Notes: a model not told the origin generated them from the sequence alone. 64,000 nucleotides of DNA from Alteribacillus iranensis (GCF_900113025.1 NZ_FONT01000006.1:155134-219133), one strand, 5' to 3'; shown: positions 45,967 to 55,567, numbered from the stretch's first letter. Numbers and translations: made by a program.

Positions 45967-46683
45967 ATGAGAATCGATAAATTACTGGCTAACACCGGAT
46001 TTGGAAGTAGAAAAGAAGTAAAAAAATTATTGAAGAGCGGCACGGTGGAAGCGGACGGAGAAAAACTGAAAAATGGAGCGACACATGTAAATCCAGAAAC
46101 ACAGGAGATTACAGTAAGAGGGGAAACATTACATTATCAAAAGTTCATTTATTTAATGTTAAACAAACCCCAAGGTGTTGTATCAGCTACCGAAGATAAT
46201 TTACACAACACTGTCATTGATCTATTAGAATTTGAAGACGCTGTTCGAGAGCCATTTCCTGTAGGGAGACTTGACAAGGATACAGAAGGATTGCTTTTGC
46301 TAACAAATGATGGGAAATTTGCTCATTCACTCACTTCGCCGAATAAGAAGGTTCCAAAGGTATATCAAGCAGAACTCGCTAAGAGTATCACAGAAAACGA
46401 CATGAGGGCTTTTGAAGAAGGGATTCTGTTAGACGACGGTTATCAAACAAAGCCTGCTCAGTTGGAGAGCTTAGATCAGTCAGGAAGGCATATACAGGTG
46501 ACTATAACAGAAGGTAAGTTTCACCAAGTGAAACGAATGTTTGAAGCAAGAGAAAATAAAGTACTGTTCTTGAAAAGAGTGAAGATAGGGTATCTATCAC
46601 TAGACCCTAAATTAGGCAAAGGAGAATATCGTGATCTCTCTCAAGATGAGTTAGAAAAAGCGAAGGGGCATGTAGAAGAGTGA
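45967..46683 (+). CDS. ytzG: 16S rRNA pseudouridine synthase, RsuA type (YtzG)
   Basis: The 238-residue protein has an N-terminal S4 RNA-binding domain (1-60) and a RsuA/RluB-type catalytic domain with GRLDKDTEGLLLLTND (catalytic Asp103). It isomerises a uridine in rRNA. GGAGAAGGAG precedes the ATG. ytzG follows ytgP (with the SEDS gene between) and precedes a convergent ytzE. Confidence 0.92.
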   Translation: MRIDKLLANTGFGSRKEVKKLLKSGTVEADGEKLKNGATHVNPETQEITVRGETLHYQKFIYLMLNKPQGVVSATEDNLHNTVIDLLEFEDAVREPFPVGRLDKDTEGLLLLTNDGKFAHSLTSPNKKVPKVYQAELAKSITENDMRAFEEGILLDDGYQTKPAQLESLDQSGRHIQVTITEGKFHQVKRMFEARENKVLFLKRVKIGYLSLDPKLGKGEYRDLSQDELEKAKGHVEE

Positions 46684-46722
46684 AAGAGGTAAGATGCAAG
46701 CTCGGGGTTAGGGTTTTGTCCG

Positions 46723-46767
46723 AGAAAAGAGGTGTAGTTTAAGACCTTAAAACTACACCTCTTTTCT
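46723..46767. terminator. Bidirectional terminator between ytzG and ytzE
   Basis: A perfect 18-bp stem, AGAAAAGAGGTGTAGTTT with its complement, lies between the convergent genes. Confidence 0.85.
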
Positions 46768-46784
46768 AGTGTGTCACTATCTAT

Positions 46785-47003
46785 TTAAGATACTTTTACT
46801 TTCTTACGAGTGACACTCCACTTTCCGCGTACTGGACTATGGACAAGTTCATTATATTCCAAGACGTTCAAATCACGTTGTATCGTACGTTGAGTCGTTC
46901 CGAATTCGTCAACCAGTTCCTTTGTTGTCACCGTCCCTTTCTCTTTAATGTAAAAATAAATGGATTTTACACGGGTGATCATTCGGTCGGTTGAAGGTCT
47001 CAA
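46785..47003 (-). CDS. ytzE: DeoR-type HTH protein YtzE
   Basis: The 72-residue protein is a bare DeoR-like winged helix-turn-helix with TKELVDEFGTTQRTIQRDLN as the recognition part and no ligand domain. I place the start at TTG 47003: AAGGAG sits seven bases upstream, and the protein then begins RPSTDRM like the family. The first ATG (46982) would remove seven residues. The target of this small regulator is unknown. Confidence 0.85.
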   Translation of the reverse strand: MRPSTDRMITRVKSIYFYIKEKGTVTTKELVDEFGTTQRTIQRDLNVLEYNELVHSPVRGKWSVTRKKVKVS

Positions 47004-47289
47004 AAAACCACTCCTTAAGCTTCATATAAAAACACGCTGGTCATCTTTACTATCTGCGAAGAGAGGCAAAAGATACATCAAACTAGTAATTTTTAACTTA
47101 AGAAGATTGGTTACTGGAACGAATAGTACGACGTTAGCTATATTATTTGTATTGAATTCATATATTGAATATGCGTTGTTTCATACTATATTATATACCA
47201 ATTTCGCGCAATTCGCAAATTAAGTAACGGTATCGAAATTGGTGCATAAGAGAATATAATAAAGAGGATAAAAACAAGAATGAAAAGGT
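47004..47289 (-). other. ytzE-cysteine synthase intergenic DNA
   Basis: AT-rich sequence without a supportable gene. It must contain the ytzE promoter, which I could not place. Confidence 0.5.
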
Positions 47290-47334
47290 TAAAAAGCCAT
47301 GGCCCCATTTGAAAGGGATAGCCATGGCTTTTAA
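47290..47334 (-). terminator. Terminator of the cysteine synthase-like gene
   Basis: AAAAGCCATGGC/GCCATGGCTTTT (12 bp) has T-rich tails on both strands and most likely serves the minus-strand gene. Confidence 0.8.
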
Positions 47335-47356
47335 CGTGACTTGTATATATTGGACA

Positions 47357-48295
47357 TTAGGATTCAAAGTCAAATAAATCAGTGGATAAATACCGTTCGC
47401 CTGTGTCACAAGCAATAGCAACGACTGCTTTGTCGGGTGATAATTTCTTAGCAGTCTCCATGGCAGCATAACAAGCTGCCCCCGATGAAGGTCCGACTAA
47501 AATGCCCTCTTTTCGTGCAAGATCTCGAGTTACTTCATAAGCATCTTCATCCGTAACTTTATAGATCTTGTTGTAAACGTCTTGGTTTAAAACAGGTGGG
47601 ACAAATCCAGGGCTAGTTCCGACTAATTTGTGAGGACCAGGTTTTCCGCCTGAAAGAACAGGCGATCCAAATGGTTCAACAACATATACAGGAAGCCCAG
47701 GATAAAATCTCTTTAATTCTTCTCCTGTTCCTGTCACAGTACCACCGGTGCCAGACGCAGCAATGAAAGCTCCCAAATCTTTTCCCAAATCATTCATTGC
47801 TTCTTTGATTTCGACCGCAGTCGTGGCACGATGGGCGTCAGGGTTGGCCTCATTCTCAAATTGCATCGGCATAAAGCTATGCGGAATTTTTTTTACCAAT
47901 TCATGAGCATGATCAATAGCACCTGGCATTTTTTTCTCACCAGGCGTTAATTCGACTTCTGCTCCATACGCTTTTAATAAGTTGATACGCTCCTGGGACA
48001 TGGTATCTGGCATGACGAGAATGCATCTATATCCTTTCGCTGCTGCATTCATAGCTAGGCCAATACCCGTGTTCCCAGATGTCGGTTCAATGATTACAGA
48101 TTCATCCGTAAGGAGACCCTCATTTTCTGCTTGGATAATCATGTTTTTGGCAGCTCTATCTTTTACACTGCCACTTGGGTTTTGAAATTCAAGTTTTAAA
48201 TAAACGTCTGCCCCATTTGCGGCAGGAAGGCGATTTAATTTTACTAATGGTGTACCGCCAACAAGCTCAGATATGTTATTAAATGTGTATCCCAC
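47357..48295 (-). CDS. ytkP: Cysteine synthase paralogue (YtkP-like)
   Basis: The 312-residue protein is a fold-type II PLP enzyme of the cysteine synthase / cystathionine beta-synthase group. It has NPSGSVKDRA with the PLP lysine (Lys45), EPTSGNTGIGLA for the substrate carboxylate and GTGGTVTGTG for the cofactor phosphate. YtkP in Bacillus subtilis is a paralogue of CysK with an unclear physiological role. The frame opens at TTG 48316; I prefer GTG 48295, nine bases after AAAGGA. Confidence 0.8.
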   Translation of the reverse strand: MGYTFNNISELVGGTPLVKLNRLPAANGADVYLKLEFQNPSGSVKDRAAKNMIIQAENEGLLTDESVIIEPTSGNTGIGLAMNAAAKGYRCILVMPDTMSQERINLLKAYGAEVELTPGEKKMPGAIDHAHELVKKIPHSFMPMQFENEANPDAHRATTAVEIKEAMNDLGKDLGAFIAASGTGGTVTGTGEELKRFYPGLPVYVVEPFGSPVLSGGKPGPHKLVGTSPGFVPPVLNQDVYNKIYKVTDEDAYEVTRDLARKEGILVGPSSGAACYAAMETAKKLSPDKAVVAIACDTGERYLSTDLFDFES

Positions 48296-48462
48296 ACTAG
48301 ACACGTTCCTTTCCAACTATATTCCTGCGTAGTATTATCTCTCATCATTTTAACACATTTAAACCAATAAATCGCATAACACTGATCGTAATTTAAAGTC
48401 TGTGGTACGTTCGGTATAATGGGAAGTATGCCCACATAAAACGAGAATTAGGAGGGAAATCA

Positions 48463-49020
48463 ATGACACTTCCTCATTACTTTTTTGCTGTACCTCTTCC
48501 TGCAAAAATCAGAAGCGAAATAAACCAATGGACAAAAACAGCTCAAAGTCAATTGTTATTTAAAAAATGGGTACACCCTCAAGATTACCATATTACTCTT
48601 TTGTTTCTAGGTGCTGCAGATGAGAAGACGCTGCAATTATTTATAAAAGAAGCAGACCGTGTGGCTGAAGATTTTGCCGCTTTTCCTCTTACTCTGACAG
48701 AGCCAGGAGTGTTCGGAAAAGTTGATTCCCCACGCATTCTGCATATTGGGGTGGAGAAAAGCGAACGACTTCAGAAGTTGCAGCACCATTTATCTCATCA
48801 TGGAGAAACATTGGGGTTTCGGCAGGAAAATAGACCGTATCGTCCTCATATTACGGTAGCGAGGAAGTGGGACAGAAAAGAGCCATTCTCCAAATCTGAG
48901 TTGCCTCTAATTCAATCCAATCAATGGCAGGTGGATACGTTCTCTCTGTTTCAAACCCATTTAAACCGGACCCCTAAATACGAAGAAATCCATTCTATTA
49001 AATTAAACAGAATGCTTTAA
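48463..49020 (+). CDS. ytlP: RNA 2',3'-cyclic phosphodiesterase (ThpR/LigT), YtlP
   Basis: The 185-residue protein is a 2H phosphoesterase with both HxT motifs: HIT at residues 43-45 (QDYHITLLFLG) and HIT in RPHITVARK. Family members open 2',3'-cyclic phosphates of RNA ends. TTAGGAGG precedes the ATG. It stands in the order ytlP, lrgAB, ytlQ. Confidence 0.9.
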   Translation: MTLPHYFFAVPLPAKIRSEINQWTKTAQSQLLFKKWVHPQDYHITLLFLGAADEKTLQLFIKEADRVAEDFAAFPLTLTEPGVFGKVDSPRILHIGVEKSERLQKLQHHLSHHGETLGFRQENRPYRPHITVARKWDRKEPFSKSELPLIQSNQWQVDTFSLFQTHLNRTPKYEEIHSIKLNRML

Positions 49021-49060
49021 AGTGTGTTCATGATCATTAATTAGGAGAGGGGGGACCTAT

Positions 49061-49426
49061 GTGGAAGTGATACGTGTACTTCTTCATGTAGGAATATTAT
49101 ACTTGTTTTATTATTTTGGTATGTGGCTGCAGCAGTGGCTAAATCTACCGTTGCCAGGAAGTATTATTGGAATGCTGATGCTTTTTCTATTTTTTTACAC
49201 TAGAGTGTTACGGCCCGATTGGGTGGAGAGAGGGTCGCAGCTTTTAATTTCACATATGCCTTTATTGTTTTTACCGGCGACCGTAGGAGTGATTTCCTAC
49301 TTAAACTTGTTTGCAGGTGTTGGTTTATGGCTGCTTGTTATTTCCTTAGTGAGCACGATTCTCGTGATGGCTCTGTCGGGGTGGACGGTTCAACTACTAA
49401 CTCATAGGAGGGCTCGTCATGAGTAA
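49061..49426 (+). CDS. lrgA: LrgA/CidA-family holin-like membrane protein
   Basis: The 121-residue protein has four membrane helices and the family signature LPLPGSIIGMLMLF. The start is GTG 49061 behind AGGAGAGGGGGG; the overlapping ATG at 49059 is in another frame and stops at once. It overlaps lrgB by 8 bases. LrgA/LrgB pairs are linked to murein hydrolase control and, in Bacillus subtilis, to pyruvate uptake; which applies here is unknown. Confidence 0.88.
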   Translation: MEVIRVLLHVGILYLFYYFGMWLQQWLNLPLPGSIIGMLMLFLFFYTRVLRPDWVERGSQLLISHMPLLFLPATVGVISYLNLFAGVGLWLLVISLVSTILVMALSGWTVQLLTHRRARHE

Positions 49427-50108
49427 TTGGTTGTGGTCTGTAATAACAATCATAGGGACTCTTTCTGTATACATTGCAGCTCTGAAAGTTTATCGACGTT
49501 TTCATTCTCCGTTTACTTTACCTATTTTAACAAGCACGTTAACGATTATTCTTTTTTTGCTAGTGACAAATGTCTCTTATGATACATATATGACGGGAGG
49601 CCGCTTCATTGAGCATTTATTAGGGCCGGCTGTAGTAGCTTTAGCTTATCCATTATATAATCAAAGACATATGGTACGAAAAAACTTTTTAAATGTTACC
49701 GTCGGTGTGACAGTTGGAGGAATTATTGGTATCTCCACAGGAGGGTATTTAGCAAAATGGGTTGGTGTCGATCAAGAATTAGTAGCATCCATGGTACCAA
49801 AATCGGTCACGACGCCGATTGCGATGGATCTTTCGCTCTCTATCCATGGGATACCCGAATTAACAGTAGTACTAGTAATGGTAGCAGGAACCGGAGGAGC
49901 TGTTTTATCTCCTTATGTGTATAAATGGTGTAAAATCGATCATGCACTTGCGAGAGGCATCGGTTTAGGAAATGCATCTCATGGTATTGGCACAGCAAAA
50001 GCCATTGAGAAGAGTGAGGAGGAAGGAGCAGCAAGTTCAATAGCTATGACAATGTCTGCTGTCATTGTATCTATTCTGATCCCGCTGCTTTACCCTCTTA
50101 TGTCTTGA
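49419..50108 (+). CDS. lrgB: LrgB/CidB-family membrane protein
   Basis: The 229-residue membrane protein shows LrgB motifs: LGPAVVALAYPLY, VPKSVTTPIAMDLS and GNASHGIGTAKA. It is the partner of LrgA, and the genes overlap (start inside the end of lrgA, AGGAGG at 49407-49412). No lytSR-type two-component system is adjacent, so regulation differs from that of the classical lytSR-lrgAB locus. Confidence 0.92.
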   Translation: MSNWLWSVITIIGTLSVYIAALKVYRRFHSPFTLPILTSTLTIILFLLVTNVSYDTYMTGGRFIEHLLGPAVVALAYPLYNQRHMVRKNFLNVTVGVTVGGIIGISTGGYLAKWVGVDQELVASMVPKSVTTPIAMDLSLSIHGIPELTVVLVMVAGTGGAVLSPYVYKWCKIDHALARGIGLGNASHGIGTAKAIEKSEEEGAASSIAMTMSAVIVSILIPLLYPLMS

Positions 50109-50125
50109 AAGAAAAGGTGAAAGGT

Positions 50126-51079
50126 ATGGCACATCTCATAAAAATCTCAGATTATACGTCAAGATATGAACAAGACATACAACGCTATCCTAGTCAATTT
50201 TCTAGGCTGAAGCGAGAACGTTGGCAAAGAATGAAAAGCGATTGGGAACGGGCGAATCGTATGGTGTCGAGGGAAAAGGAAGCAGAAAAGCACAATTGGT
50301 TTGAACCTAAAGAAAGAAATATATTTTCAAGCACAGTGGCTCGGCTAAAAAAAGTCACGAATCGGGAAACACCGACAGAAGAGAATACACCTCCAGCAGA
50401 AAGCCTAACTAATTATTATCGTAGTAAATCTTTAGAAGACTTAAAAGAGGTCTTTTATGAAGAATTGTTTCAAGCCCAATTAAAGTGGGCCAGTTCCTCC
50501 CTAATAGAAGAATCTTCTTTAGATATTAAATACAAGTATGATCGCCGTTTGCGATATTTACTCAGAGAACTACCGGATAATTATATGGTCATGTATTACC
50601 CTATTATGAAAACCGGGCGAGCAAATGTGGAAATGGATATTGTTATTATTAGCCCGACTGAAGTGTTCACTCTAGTTGAGTTGCCTGGAAAGTCTACTAG
50701 CATCTACACCCCTGGAACGGGGAGGTATTGGACGGAGTATATTAACCAAGAGAGAAGGAAAGTAGTTAGCCCCCTTTCGTCTTTACATCGAATGAGGCAA
50801 ATAATAGAGACGTCTCTTTCGTCAATAACAGGATCTACGACAATTAAAGGGATTCTTTATGCTCCTGAGGCAATGATTGATTATCCGTCATCTTTATTTA
50901 TAGAGGTGGTTGATAAGAGGAATATAAAGAAATGGATAGAAAAAAGAAAGCGTCATCCTTCACCGATCAAGAAAACACAATTAGATATTTCAGAAAGGTT
51001 GTTAAATCACTCTTTGACCTCAGCGGCCCCTCGCCAGGACGTTGTGGAAGAAGAGAGTGATACACCCAGGGATGAATGA
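50126..51079 (+). CDS. ytlQ: NERD-like domain protein YtlQ
   Basis: The 317-residue soluble protein resembles YtlQ. An N-terminal charged helical part (1-110) is followed by a NERD-like region (about 130-215) with YYPIMKTGRANVEMDIVIIS and EVFTLVELPGK, which has the acidic and lysine residues of a nuclease-related core. Nuclease activity is not shown. AAGGTG precedes ATG 50126; the frame is open from 50105 but overlaps lrgB. Confidence 0.75.
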   Translation: MAHLIKISDYTSRYEQDIQRYPSQFSRLKRERWQRMKSDWERANRMVSREKEAEKHNWFEPKERNIFSSTVARLKKVTNRETPTEENTPPAESLTNYYRSKSLEDLKEVFYEELFQAQLKWASSSLIEESSLDIKYKYDRRLRYLLRELPDNYMVMYYPIMKTGRANVEMDIVIISPTEVFTLVELPGKSTSIYTPGTGRYWTEYINQERRKVVSPLSSLHRMRQIIETSLSSITGSTTIKGILYAPEAMIDYPSSLFIEVVDKRNIKKWIEKRKRHPSPIKKTQLDISERLLNHSLTSAAPRQDVVEEESDTPRDE

Positions 51080-51080
51080 T

Positions 51081-51122
51081 ACAAATCGTTCTCTTCTTTA
51101 TTGATAGGAGAGAACGATTTGT
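51081..51122. terminator. Bidirectional terminator between ytlQ and purU
   Basis: A perfect 14-bp stem, ACAAATCGTTCTCT/AGAGAACGATTTGT, lies between convergent genes. Confidence 0.85.
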
Positions 51123-51134
51123 ATTTTACAATAA

Positions 51135-52007
51135 TTAATTAAAAACAATAGTCTTGTTTTTATGTACGAGCACTTCATCGTTCACATGCCAATTAACCGC
51201 ACGGGCTAAAGCGATTTTTTCCACATTTCTACCCGCCACTCTTAGTTCTTCGGTAGAGTATCGATGGTTCACACGTAACACTTCCTGTTCGATAATGGGA
51301 CCTTCATCTAAGTCATCCGTCACGTAGTGTGCGGTAGCTCCAATTAACTTCACACCTCTATCAAATGCCTTTTTATAAGGGTTTGCACCTATAAAGGCAG
51401 GTAAGAAAGAGTGATGAATATTTATAATCCTATGTTCGAAAGTATCAACGAAATCAGAAGACAGAATTTGCATATAACGAGCGAGGACAATAAAATCAGC
51501 CTTATGCTCTTTGATTAATTTTTCTGCTTGAGCTTCTGCCTCTGCTTTCGTCTCTTTCGTAACAGGAATGTGATAAAAAGGAATGTGATAACTCTCAACG
51601 ATCTCTCTTAAATCAGGATGATTGCTGATGACGAGAGGTATGTCAACTTGTAACTCTCCAGAACGCCATCGCCATAGCAGCTCAAGTAAACAGTGGTCTT
51701 CTTTCGAGACAAATATAGCCATCTTTTTCGTTCTCCGCTCACTTTCTAAGCGCCAATCTATGTGAAAACGCTCTGCAATAGCTGAAAAGTCTTCTCGAAC
51801 CGAGTGAAAACGTTCTTCAAACTCAGGAAGGGCAAACTCTATTCTCATAAAGAACATCCCGCCTTCAGGGTCTGTGCTATATTGGTCAGATTGAATAATA
51901 TTAGCTCCGTGATTAAATAAATATTCTGAGATAGAAGCTACAATTCCTGGTTGATCCGAACAAGAAATCAAAAGTCGCGCTTTGTTAGATGTTGATTGAT
52001 CAATCAT
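51135..52007 (-). CDS. purU: Formyltetrahydrofolate deformylase
   Basis: PurU hydrolyses 10-formyl-THF to formate and THF, balancing one-carbon pools. The 290-residue protein has an N-terminal ACT domain (about 9-85; [20 protein letters not shown]). Its C-terminal formyltransferase domain carries [30 protein letters not shown] and the catalytic-aspartate region [18 protein letters not shown]. Length is normal. The gene is alone on its strand here. Confidence 0.95.
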   Translation of the reverse strand: MIDQSTSNKARLLISCSDQPGIVASISEYLFNHGANIIQSDQYSTDPEGGMFFMRIEFALPEFEERFHSVREDFSAIAERFHIDWRLESERRTKKMAIFVSKEDHCLLELLWRWRSGELQVDIPLVISNHPDLREIVESYHIPFYHIPVTKETKAEAEAQAEKLIKEHKADFIVLARYMQILSSDFVDTFEHRIINIHHSFLPAFIGANPYKKAFDRGVKLIGATAHYVTDDLDEGPIIEQEVLRVNHRYSTEELRVAGRNVEKIALARAVNWHVNDEVLVHKNKTIVFN

Positions 52008-52347
52008 TGGTCAGTTTCCCCCACTTTATGAAAATAAGTTTTATTATACTTTACCACTCCCTATAATGAAAAAAAAGTGTTCGCGAAAGCTGTCTTTCTA
52101 AAGTTCTTTATTGACGGAAAATAAGTTTCTTTGGTAGTATAAAAAGCGATTCCCAAAAAAATATATATACATGTTTAACACTAATACATTGTAATGTTCT
52201 GGCTTTCGTTAAGCAGAGTTCTCCTGAAGAGGCTCTGCTTACTTCTACGTTTTTTCCCGCATAAATGGTCAGTGGACGGGGAGTAAACCTATCTCATGAA
52301 GATTCACTTTATCAGTTTGCGGTAATATTTCAGAAAAGGATCACGCC
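52008..52347 (+). promoter_or_regulatory. purU-ytmP intergenic region with promoter and hairpin leader
   Basis: On the plus strand TTGACG (52111-52116) is 18 bp from TAGTAT (52135-52140). Downstream, TAAGCAGAG/CTCTGCTTA (52210-52241) forms a 9-bp hairpin. TTTTTT follows nine bases later, all before ytmP. This could be a short leader with an imperfect terminator or a small RNA. Confidence 0.45.
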
Positions 52348-53181
52348 ATGAACTATTTTGATCAACTTACAGAAACAAGGGTGAAAGTGTTGGAAGCGTT
52401 ATTGGAAGATGGATGGAAAGTGAAACCGGCAGGAGGATCGACAGGAGAGGCGTACATTGCTTGTTCTGCCACACAGAAGTTATTTTTGAAGCGAAATTCA
52501 TCTCCTTTTTTAGCTGTATTATCTGCTGAAGGAATTGTTCCAAAGCTGCTATGGACAAAGCGACTTGAAAACGGTGACGTCATAACAGCGCAAAAATGGG
52601 TTGATGGTCGTGAGTTGAGCCCGTCTGATATGAATCGCCCAGACGTAGCAAGGTTATTAAGTAAAATCCATACCTCTAGTGAACTTCTTGATATGTTTAA
52701 ACGTATTGGAAATGAGCCTTTGACGCCTTATACCATCACGGAGGAACTCCAAAATCAATTTTTGACCTTTGGAGCTGCCCATTCTGACGTTACTACGGCA
52801 CTAGAGTATCTCATTTCCCATCGGAGCAAAGTAGCACCGCGCAGAATGGTAGTTTGTCATTCGGATATTAATCACAATAATTGGATGATTAATTCCTCTA
52901 ATGAATTATACTTGATTGATTGGGACGGTGCTGCAGTAGCCGATCCTGCATTTGATTTAGGATTGCTGCTGTATGAATATGTTCCTCGTATGGAATGGAA
53001 GCAGTGGCTTCATAATTATGGAGTATCTCTAACTGCCGATTTGGAACGAAGAATGTACTGGTACGTCATTTCCCATACGCTTTATCATGTCCTTTATTAC
53101 ATTAATACGAGTCCGCAGCAGGCCAGCTCATGGCTCGAACAGTTGCATCAGCTGCTAGCGGATCCTTTTCATCAGTCGTAA
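52348..53181 (+). CDS. ytmP: Aminoglycoside/choline-kinase-like phosphotransferase YtmP
   Basis: The 277-residue protein has the APH kinase fold. The catalytic loop CHSDINHNNW (near residue 172) and the metal-binding LIDWDGAAVADPAFDLG are intact, so it is probably an active small-molecule kinase; the substrate is unknown. It is followed 12 bp later by trmB, as in the Bacillus ytm cluster, with ytzH missing. Confidence 0.87.
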   Translation: MNYFDQLTETRVKVLEALLEDGWKVKPAGGSTGEAYIACSATQKLFLKRNSSPFLAVLSAEGIVPKLLWTKRLENGDVITAQKWVDGRELSPSDMNRPDVARLLSKIHTSSELLDMFKRIGNEPLTPYTITEELQNQFLTFGAAHSDVTTALEYLISHRSKVAPRRMVVCHSDINHNNWMINSSNELYLIDWDGAAVADPAFDLGLLLYEYVPRMEWKQWLHNYGVSLTADLERRMYWYVISHTLYHVLYYINTSPQQASSWLEQLHQLLADPFHQS

Positions 53182-53193
53182 GGAGGAAGTTCA

Positions 53194-53841
53194 ATGAGAC
53201 TTCGCCATAAACCATGGGCAAAAGAGTATTTGGACAGTCACCCGGAATACGTATTAACAGCTCCTCCTTCAGGGCACTGGAAGGAGGTCTTTCAAAATGA
53301 TCATCCCCTATACATAGAGGTCGGAACGGGAAAAGGAAAATTTCTTGATAAGATGAGCAAGAAATATCCCGAGGTTAACTTCATCGGGATAGAGAAGTAC
53401 GAGAGTGTGCTTGTTACGGGAGTGGAGCGGCTCGTTGAAAACCCGTCCGATAACATTCGGTTTATTTTGGGGGATGTTGCTGATGTACTCCAATATTTTC
53501 AGTATAGGGAAGTGGATCGTCTGTTTATTAACTTTACTGATCCTTGGCCTAAAAAGCGCCATGAGAAGAGAAGGCTGACCTATCAGTCCTTTCTAACTCT
53601 GTACGAGAAAGTGTTACGGCCAGAAGGTGAAATTCATATGAAAACAGACAATCAAGGGTTGTTTGAATACTCATTGGAAAGCATGTCTCAGTATGGAATG
53701 AAGTTAAAAAACATATCTTTAGATTTACATACCAGCAAACTAGCGTCTGAAAATGTAATGACAGAGTACGAAGAGAAATTTGCCGCTAAAGGTCAGCCTA
53801 TTTTTAGGCTCGAGGCTGCATTTGCCAATATGAATGAATGA
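53194..53841 (+). CDS. trmB: tRNA (guanine-N7-)-methyltransferase TrmB
   Basis: TrmB methylates G46 of tRNAs with SAM. The 215-residue protein has the SAM motif [13 protein letters not shown] near residue 43, [11 protein letters not shown], and the diagnostic [26 protein letters not shown] precedes the ATG. It shares an operon with ytmP and is followed by a strong terminator. Confidence 0.96.
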   Translation: MRLRHKPWAKEYLDSHPEYVLTAPPSGHWKEVFQNDHPLYIEVGTGKGKFLDKMSKKYPEVNFIGIEKYESVLVTGVERLVENPSDNIRFILGDVADVLQYFQYREVDRLFINFTDPWPKKRHEKRRLTYQSFLTLYEKVLRPEGEIHMKTDNQGLFEYSLESMSQYGMKLKNISLDLHTSKLASENVMTEYEEKFAAKGQPIFRLEAAFANMNE

Positions 53842-53915
53842 TTTCCCTGCTTCTAGCGGGGCATATCTTGAAGCGCTTGAAATAAGATAGTTTCGCTTAA
53901 AGATAGAGAACGTGC

Positions 53916-53949
53916 AAAAAACCTTCCGCATATGACGGAAGGTTTTTTT
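53916..53949 (+). terminator. Terminator of ytmP-trmB
   Basis: AAAAAACCTTCCG/CGGAAGGTTTTTT with a seven-base loop. Confidence 0.93.
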
Positions 53950-54365
53950 AGAGGGAATGGAAACACAACATGTATGGCGTACGATCCGGGCCCTATATGC
54001 TTTTCTGGTTGAGTGGGAGGGGGAGATTACTATGAGTTTTGAGACTAACAGAAAGTTGTTGTTTTCCGAGGAGTCTTAAACCATGTTTACATGTTTATGA
54101 TGAAAGCACTCGCCCAGAGCAGCTAGTAGTCAAAGCTCCTTTCGAAGGATTTTCTAAAACATAAGAACATCTCTTCGTGAAGCCAAATGTCAGGGTCATC
54201 GCCCTCTACATCCTTAGATGTTCTGCGACTATATAAGGCATCTCGGCAGATATCTCTCCCATACATCTCGCTGATTAGTGGGATCCTTGCGCTTTTTCTA
54301 ATAAAATGCCACTATAGTGTACAAAGAGGTTGATTGTATGAATTATTTTACTGAAAGGAGAGTTT
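53950..54365 (+). other. Intergenic region with a 15-codon ORF and foldable segment
   Basis: At 54031 an ATG eight bases after GGAGGGGGAG opens a 15-codon ORF (MSFETNRKLLFSEES). Further on, AGAACATCT (54164-54172) pairs with AGATGTTCT (54216-54224). They enclose a second helix ATGT-c-AGGG/CCCT-ct-ACAT (54187-54211) and a small CTT/AAG loop, a possible branched RNA. A hairpin CCTT-TCG-AAGG precedes it. I recognise no known RNA family. Confidence 0.4.
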
Positions 54366-55211
54366 ATGATGGAAACAATGCGCCTAGGTGAGTATAAGCT
54401 AACTTGGCTACGTGGCGGGGTGACTCATCTTGACGGGGGAGCTATGTTTGGTGTCGTTCCCAAACCCCTTTGGTCCAAAAAATATCCAGTCAACGAAAAA
54501 AATCAAGTCGAGTTGCGAACAGATCCTATTCTCATCCAAGGAAACGGGCATAACTTACTTATTGATGCTGGCTTGGGAAATGATCGGTTAAGCGAAAAGC
54601 ACAGAAGAAATCAAGGGGTAACGGAAGAATCTTTTATAGAGGAAGATTTAAAGAAACTAGGATTAGAGACGTCCGACATTGACGCTGTACTTATGACACA
54701 TATGCATTTCGACCACGCCAACGGACTTGTCAAGAAAGTGGGTGAGAATGAGGTTCCTACTTTTGAAAATGCAAAAATTTATGTATCTGATATAGAATGG
54801 GAGGAAATGAGGTTTCCCAATATTCGGTCACGAAATACATACTGGGAACAGAATTGGAAACCTGTTCAAAACAATGTCTATTCTTTTTCGCAGGAAGTAC
54901 AGCCTGCTCCAGGTATCACGATGACGAGAACTGGGGGACATAGTAATGGAATGAGCGTGATTACTATTGAACAGGAAGACGAACTGCTCATACATATGGC
55001 TGATAATATGGCTACTCATGCCCACCAAAATGTGCTATGGGTGATGGCCTACGATGATTACCCTATCGATTCAATAAAAGTAAAGGAACAGTATATGGAT
55101 ATAGGCTATAACAATGAAGCGTGGTTTACGTTCTATCACGACTATAAGTATAGAGCCGTTCAATTTGACAGCAGTGGGAACATACAGAACAAAGTTTTAA
55201 GAGAGAAGTGA
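54366..55211 (+). CDS. ytnP: MBL-fold lactonase YtnP
   Basis: The 281-residue protein is a metallo-beta-lactamase-fold hydrolase with HMHFDH (His112, His114, Asp116, His117), later metal ligands in TGGHSNGM and the DNMATH segment. YtnP of Bacillus subtilis is reported as a quorum-quenching lactonase. AAAGGAG lies before two adjacent ATGs (54366 and 54369); either may be used. Confidence 0.88.
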   Translation: MMETMRLGEYKLTWLRGGVTHLDGGAMFGVVPKPLWSKKYPVNEKNQVELRTDPILIQGNGHNLLIDAGLGNDRLSEKHRRNQGVTEESFIEEDLKKLGLETSDIDAVLMTHMHFDHANGLVKKVGENEVPTFENAKIYVSDIEWEEMRFPNIRSRNTYWEQNWKPVQNNVYSFSQEVQPAPGITMTRTGGHSNGMSVITIEQEDELLIHMADNMATHAHQNVLWVMAYDDYPIDSIKVKEQYMDIGYNNEAWFTFYHDYKYRAVQFDSSGNIQNKVLREK

Positions 55212-55261
55212 AAGAAGATAAAAGCCGCTTCCTGTAAATAGAGGAGCGGCTACTATATCGA

Positions 55262-55567
55262 TTAAGAAGTAAGTTCTAAAATGGTGCCTGTTTTAGCGTC
55301 AACTACAAAATCTAGCTGCTTTGTTTCGCCGTCTTTTGTACTGGAGATGCCGCCACGGTACACTTTATAATTCAGGTCATCTTTTGTATAGTTTTCCGTT
55401 GTCATATGAATCCAAGATCCATTCACCGGAACCTGACCCTTTACATTTTCTTTCACATTTTTAAGTGCTTTTTCTGGAGAAATTTGATCTCCGCCGGTGT
55501 ATTCTTTTAATGCATATCCAGCTAGAAATCCTATCCCAACTCCTAATAAAATATTTCTTGCTTTCAT
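55262..55567 (-). CDS. Small PepSY-like membrane-anchored protein
   Basis: The 101-residue protein starts with a hydrophobic segment (about 6-22; ILLGVGIGFLAGYAL), probably an anchor or signal. A PepSY-like domain follows with the strand pattern LNYKVYRGG, QLDFVVDAKTGTILEL. It resembles the YtzB-type small secreted proteins of Bacillus. The function is unknown; PepSY domains can inhibit proteases. AAGGAGAG precedes the ATG. It is convergent with ytnP. Confidence 0.75.
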   Translation of the reverse strand: MKARNILLGVGIGFLAGYALKEYTGGDQISPEKALKNVKENVKGQVPVNGSWIHMTTENYTKDDLNYKVYRGGISSTKDGETKQLDFVVDAKTGTILELTS

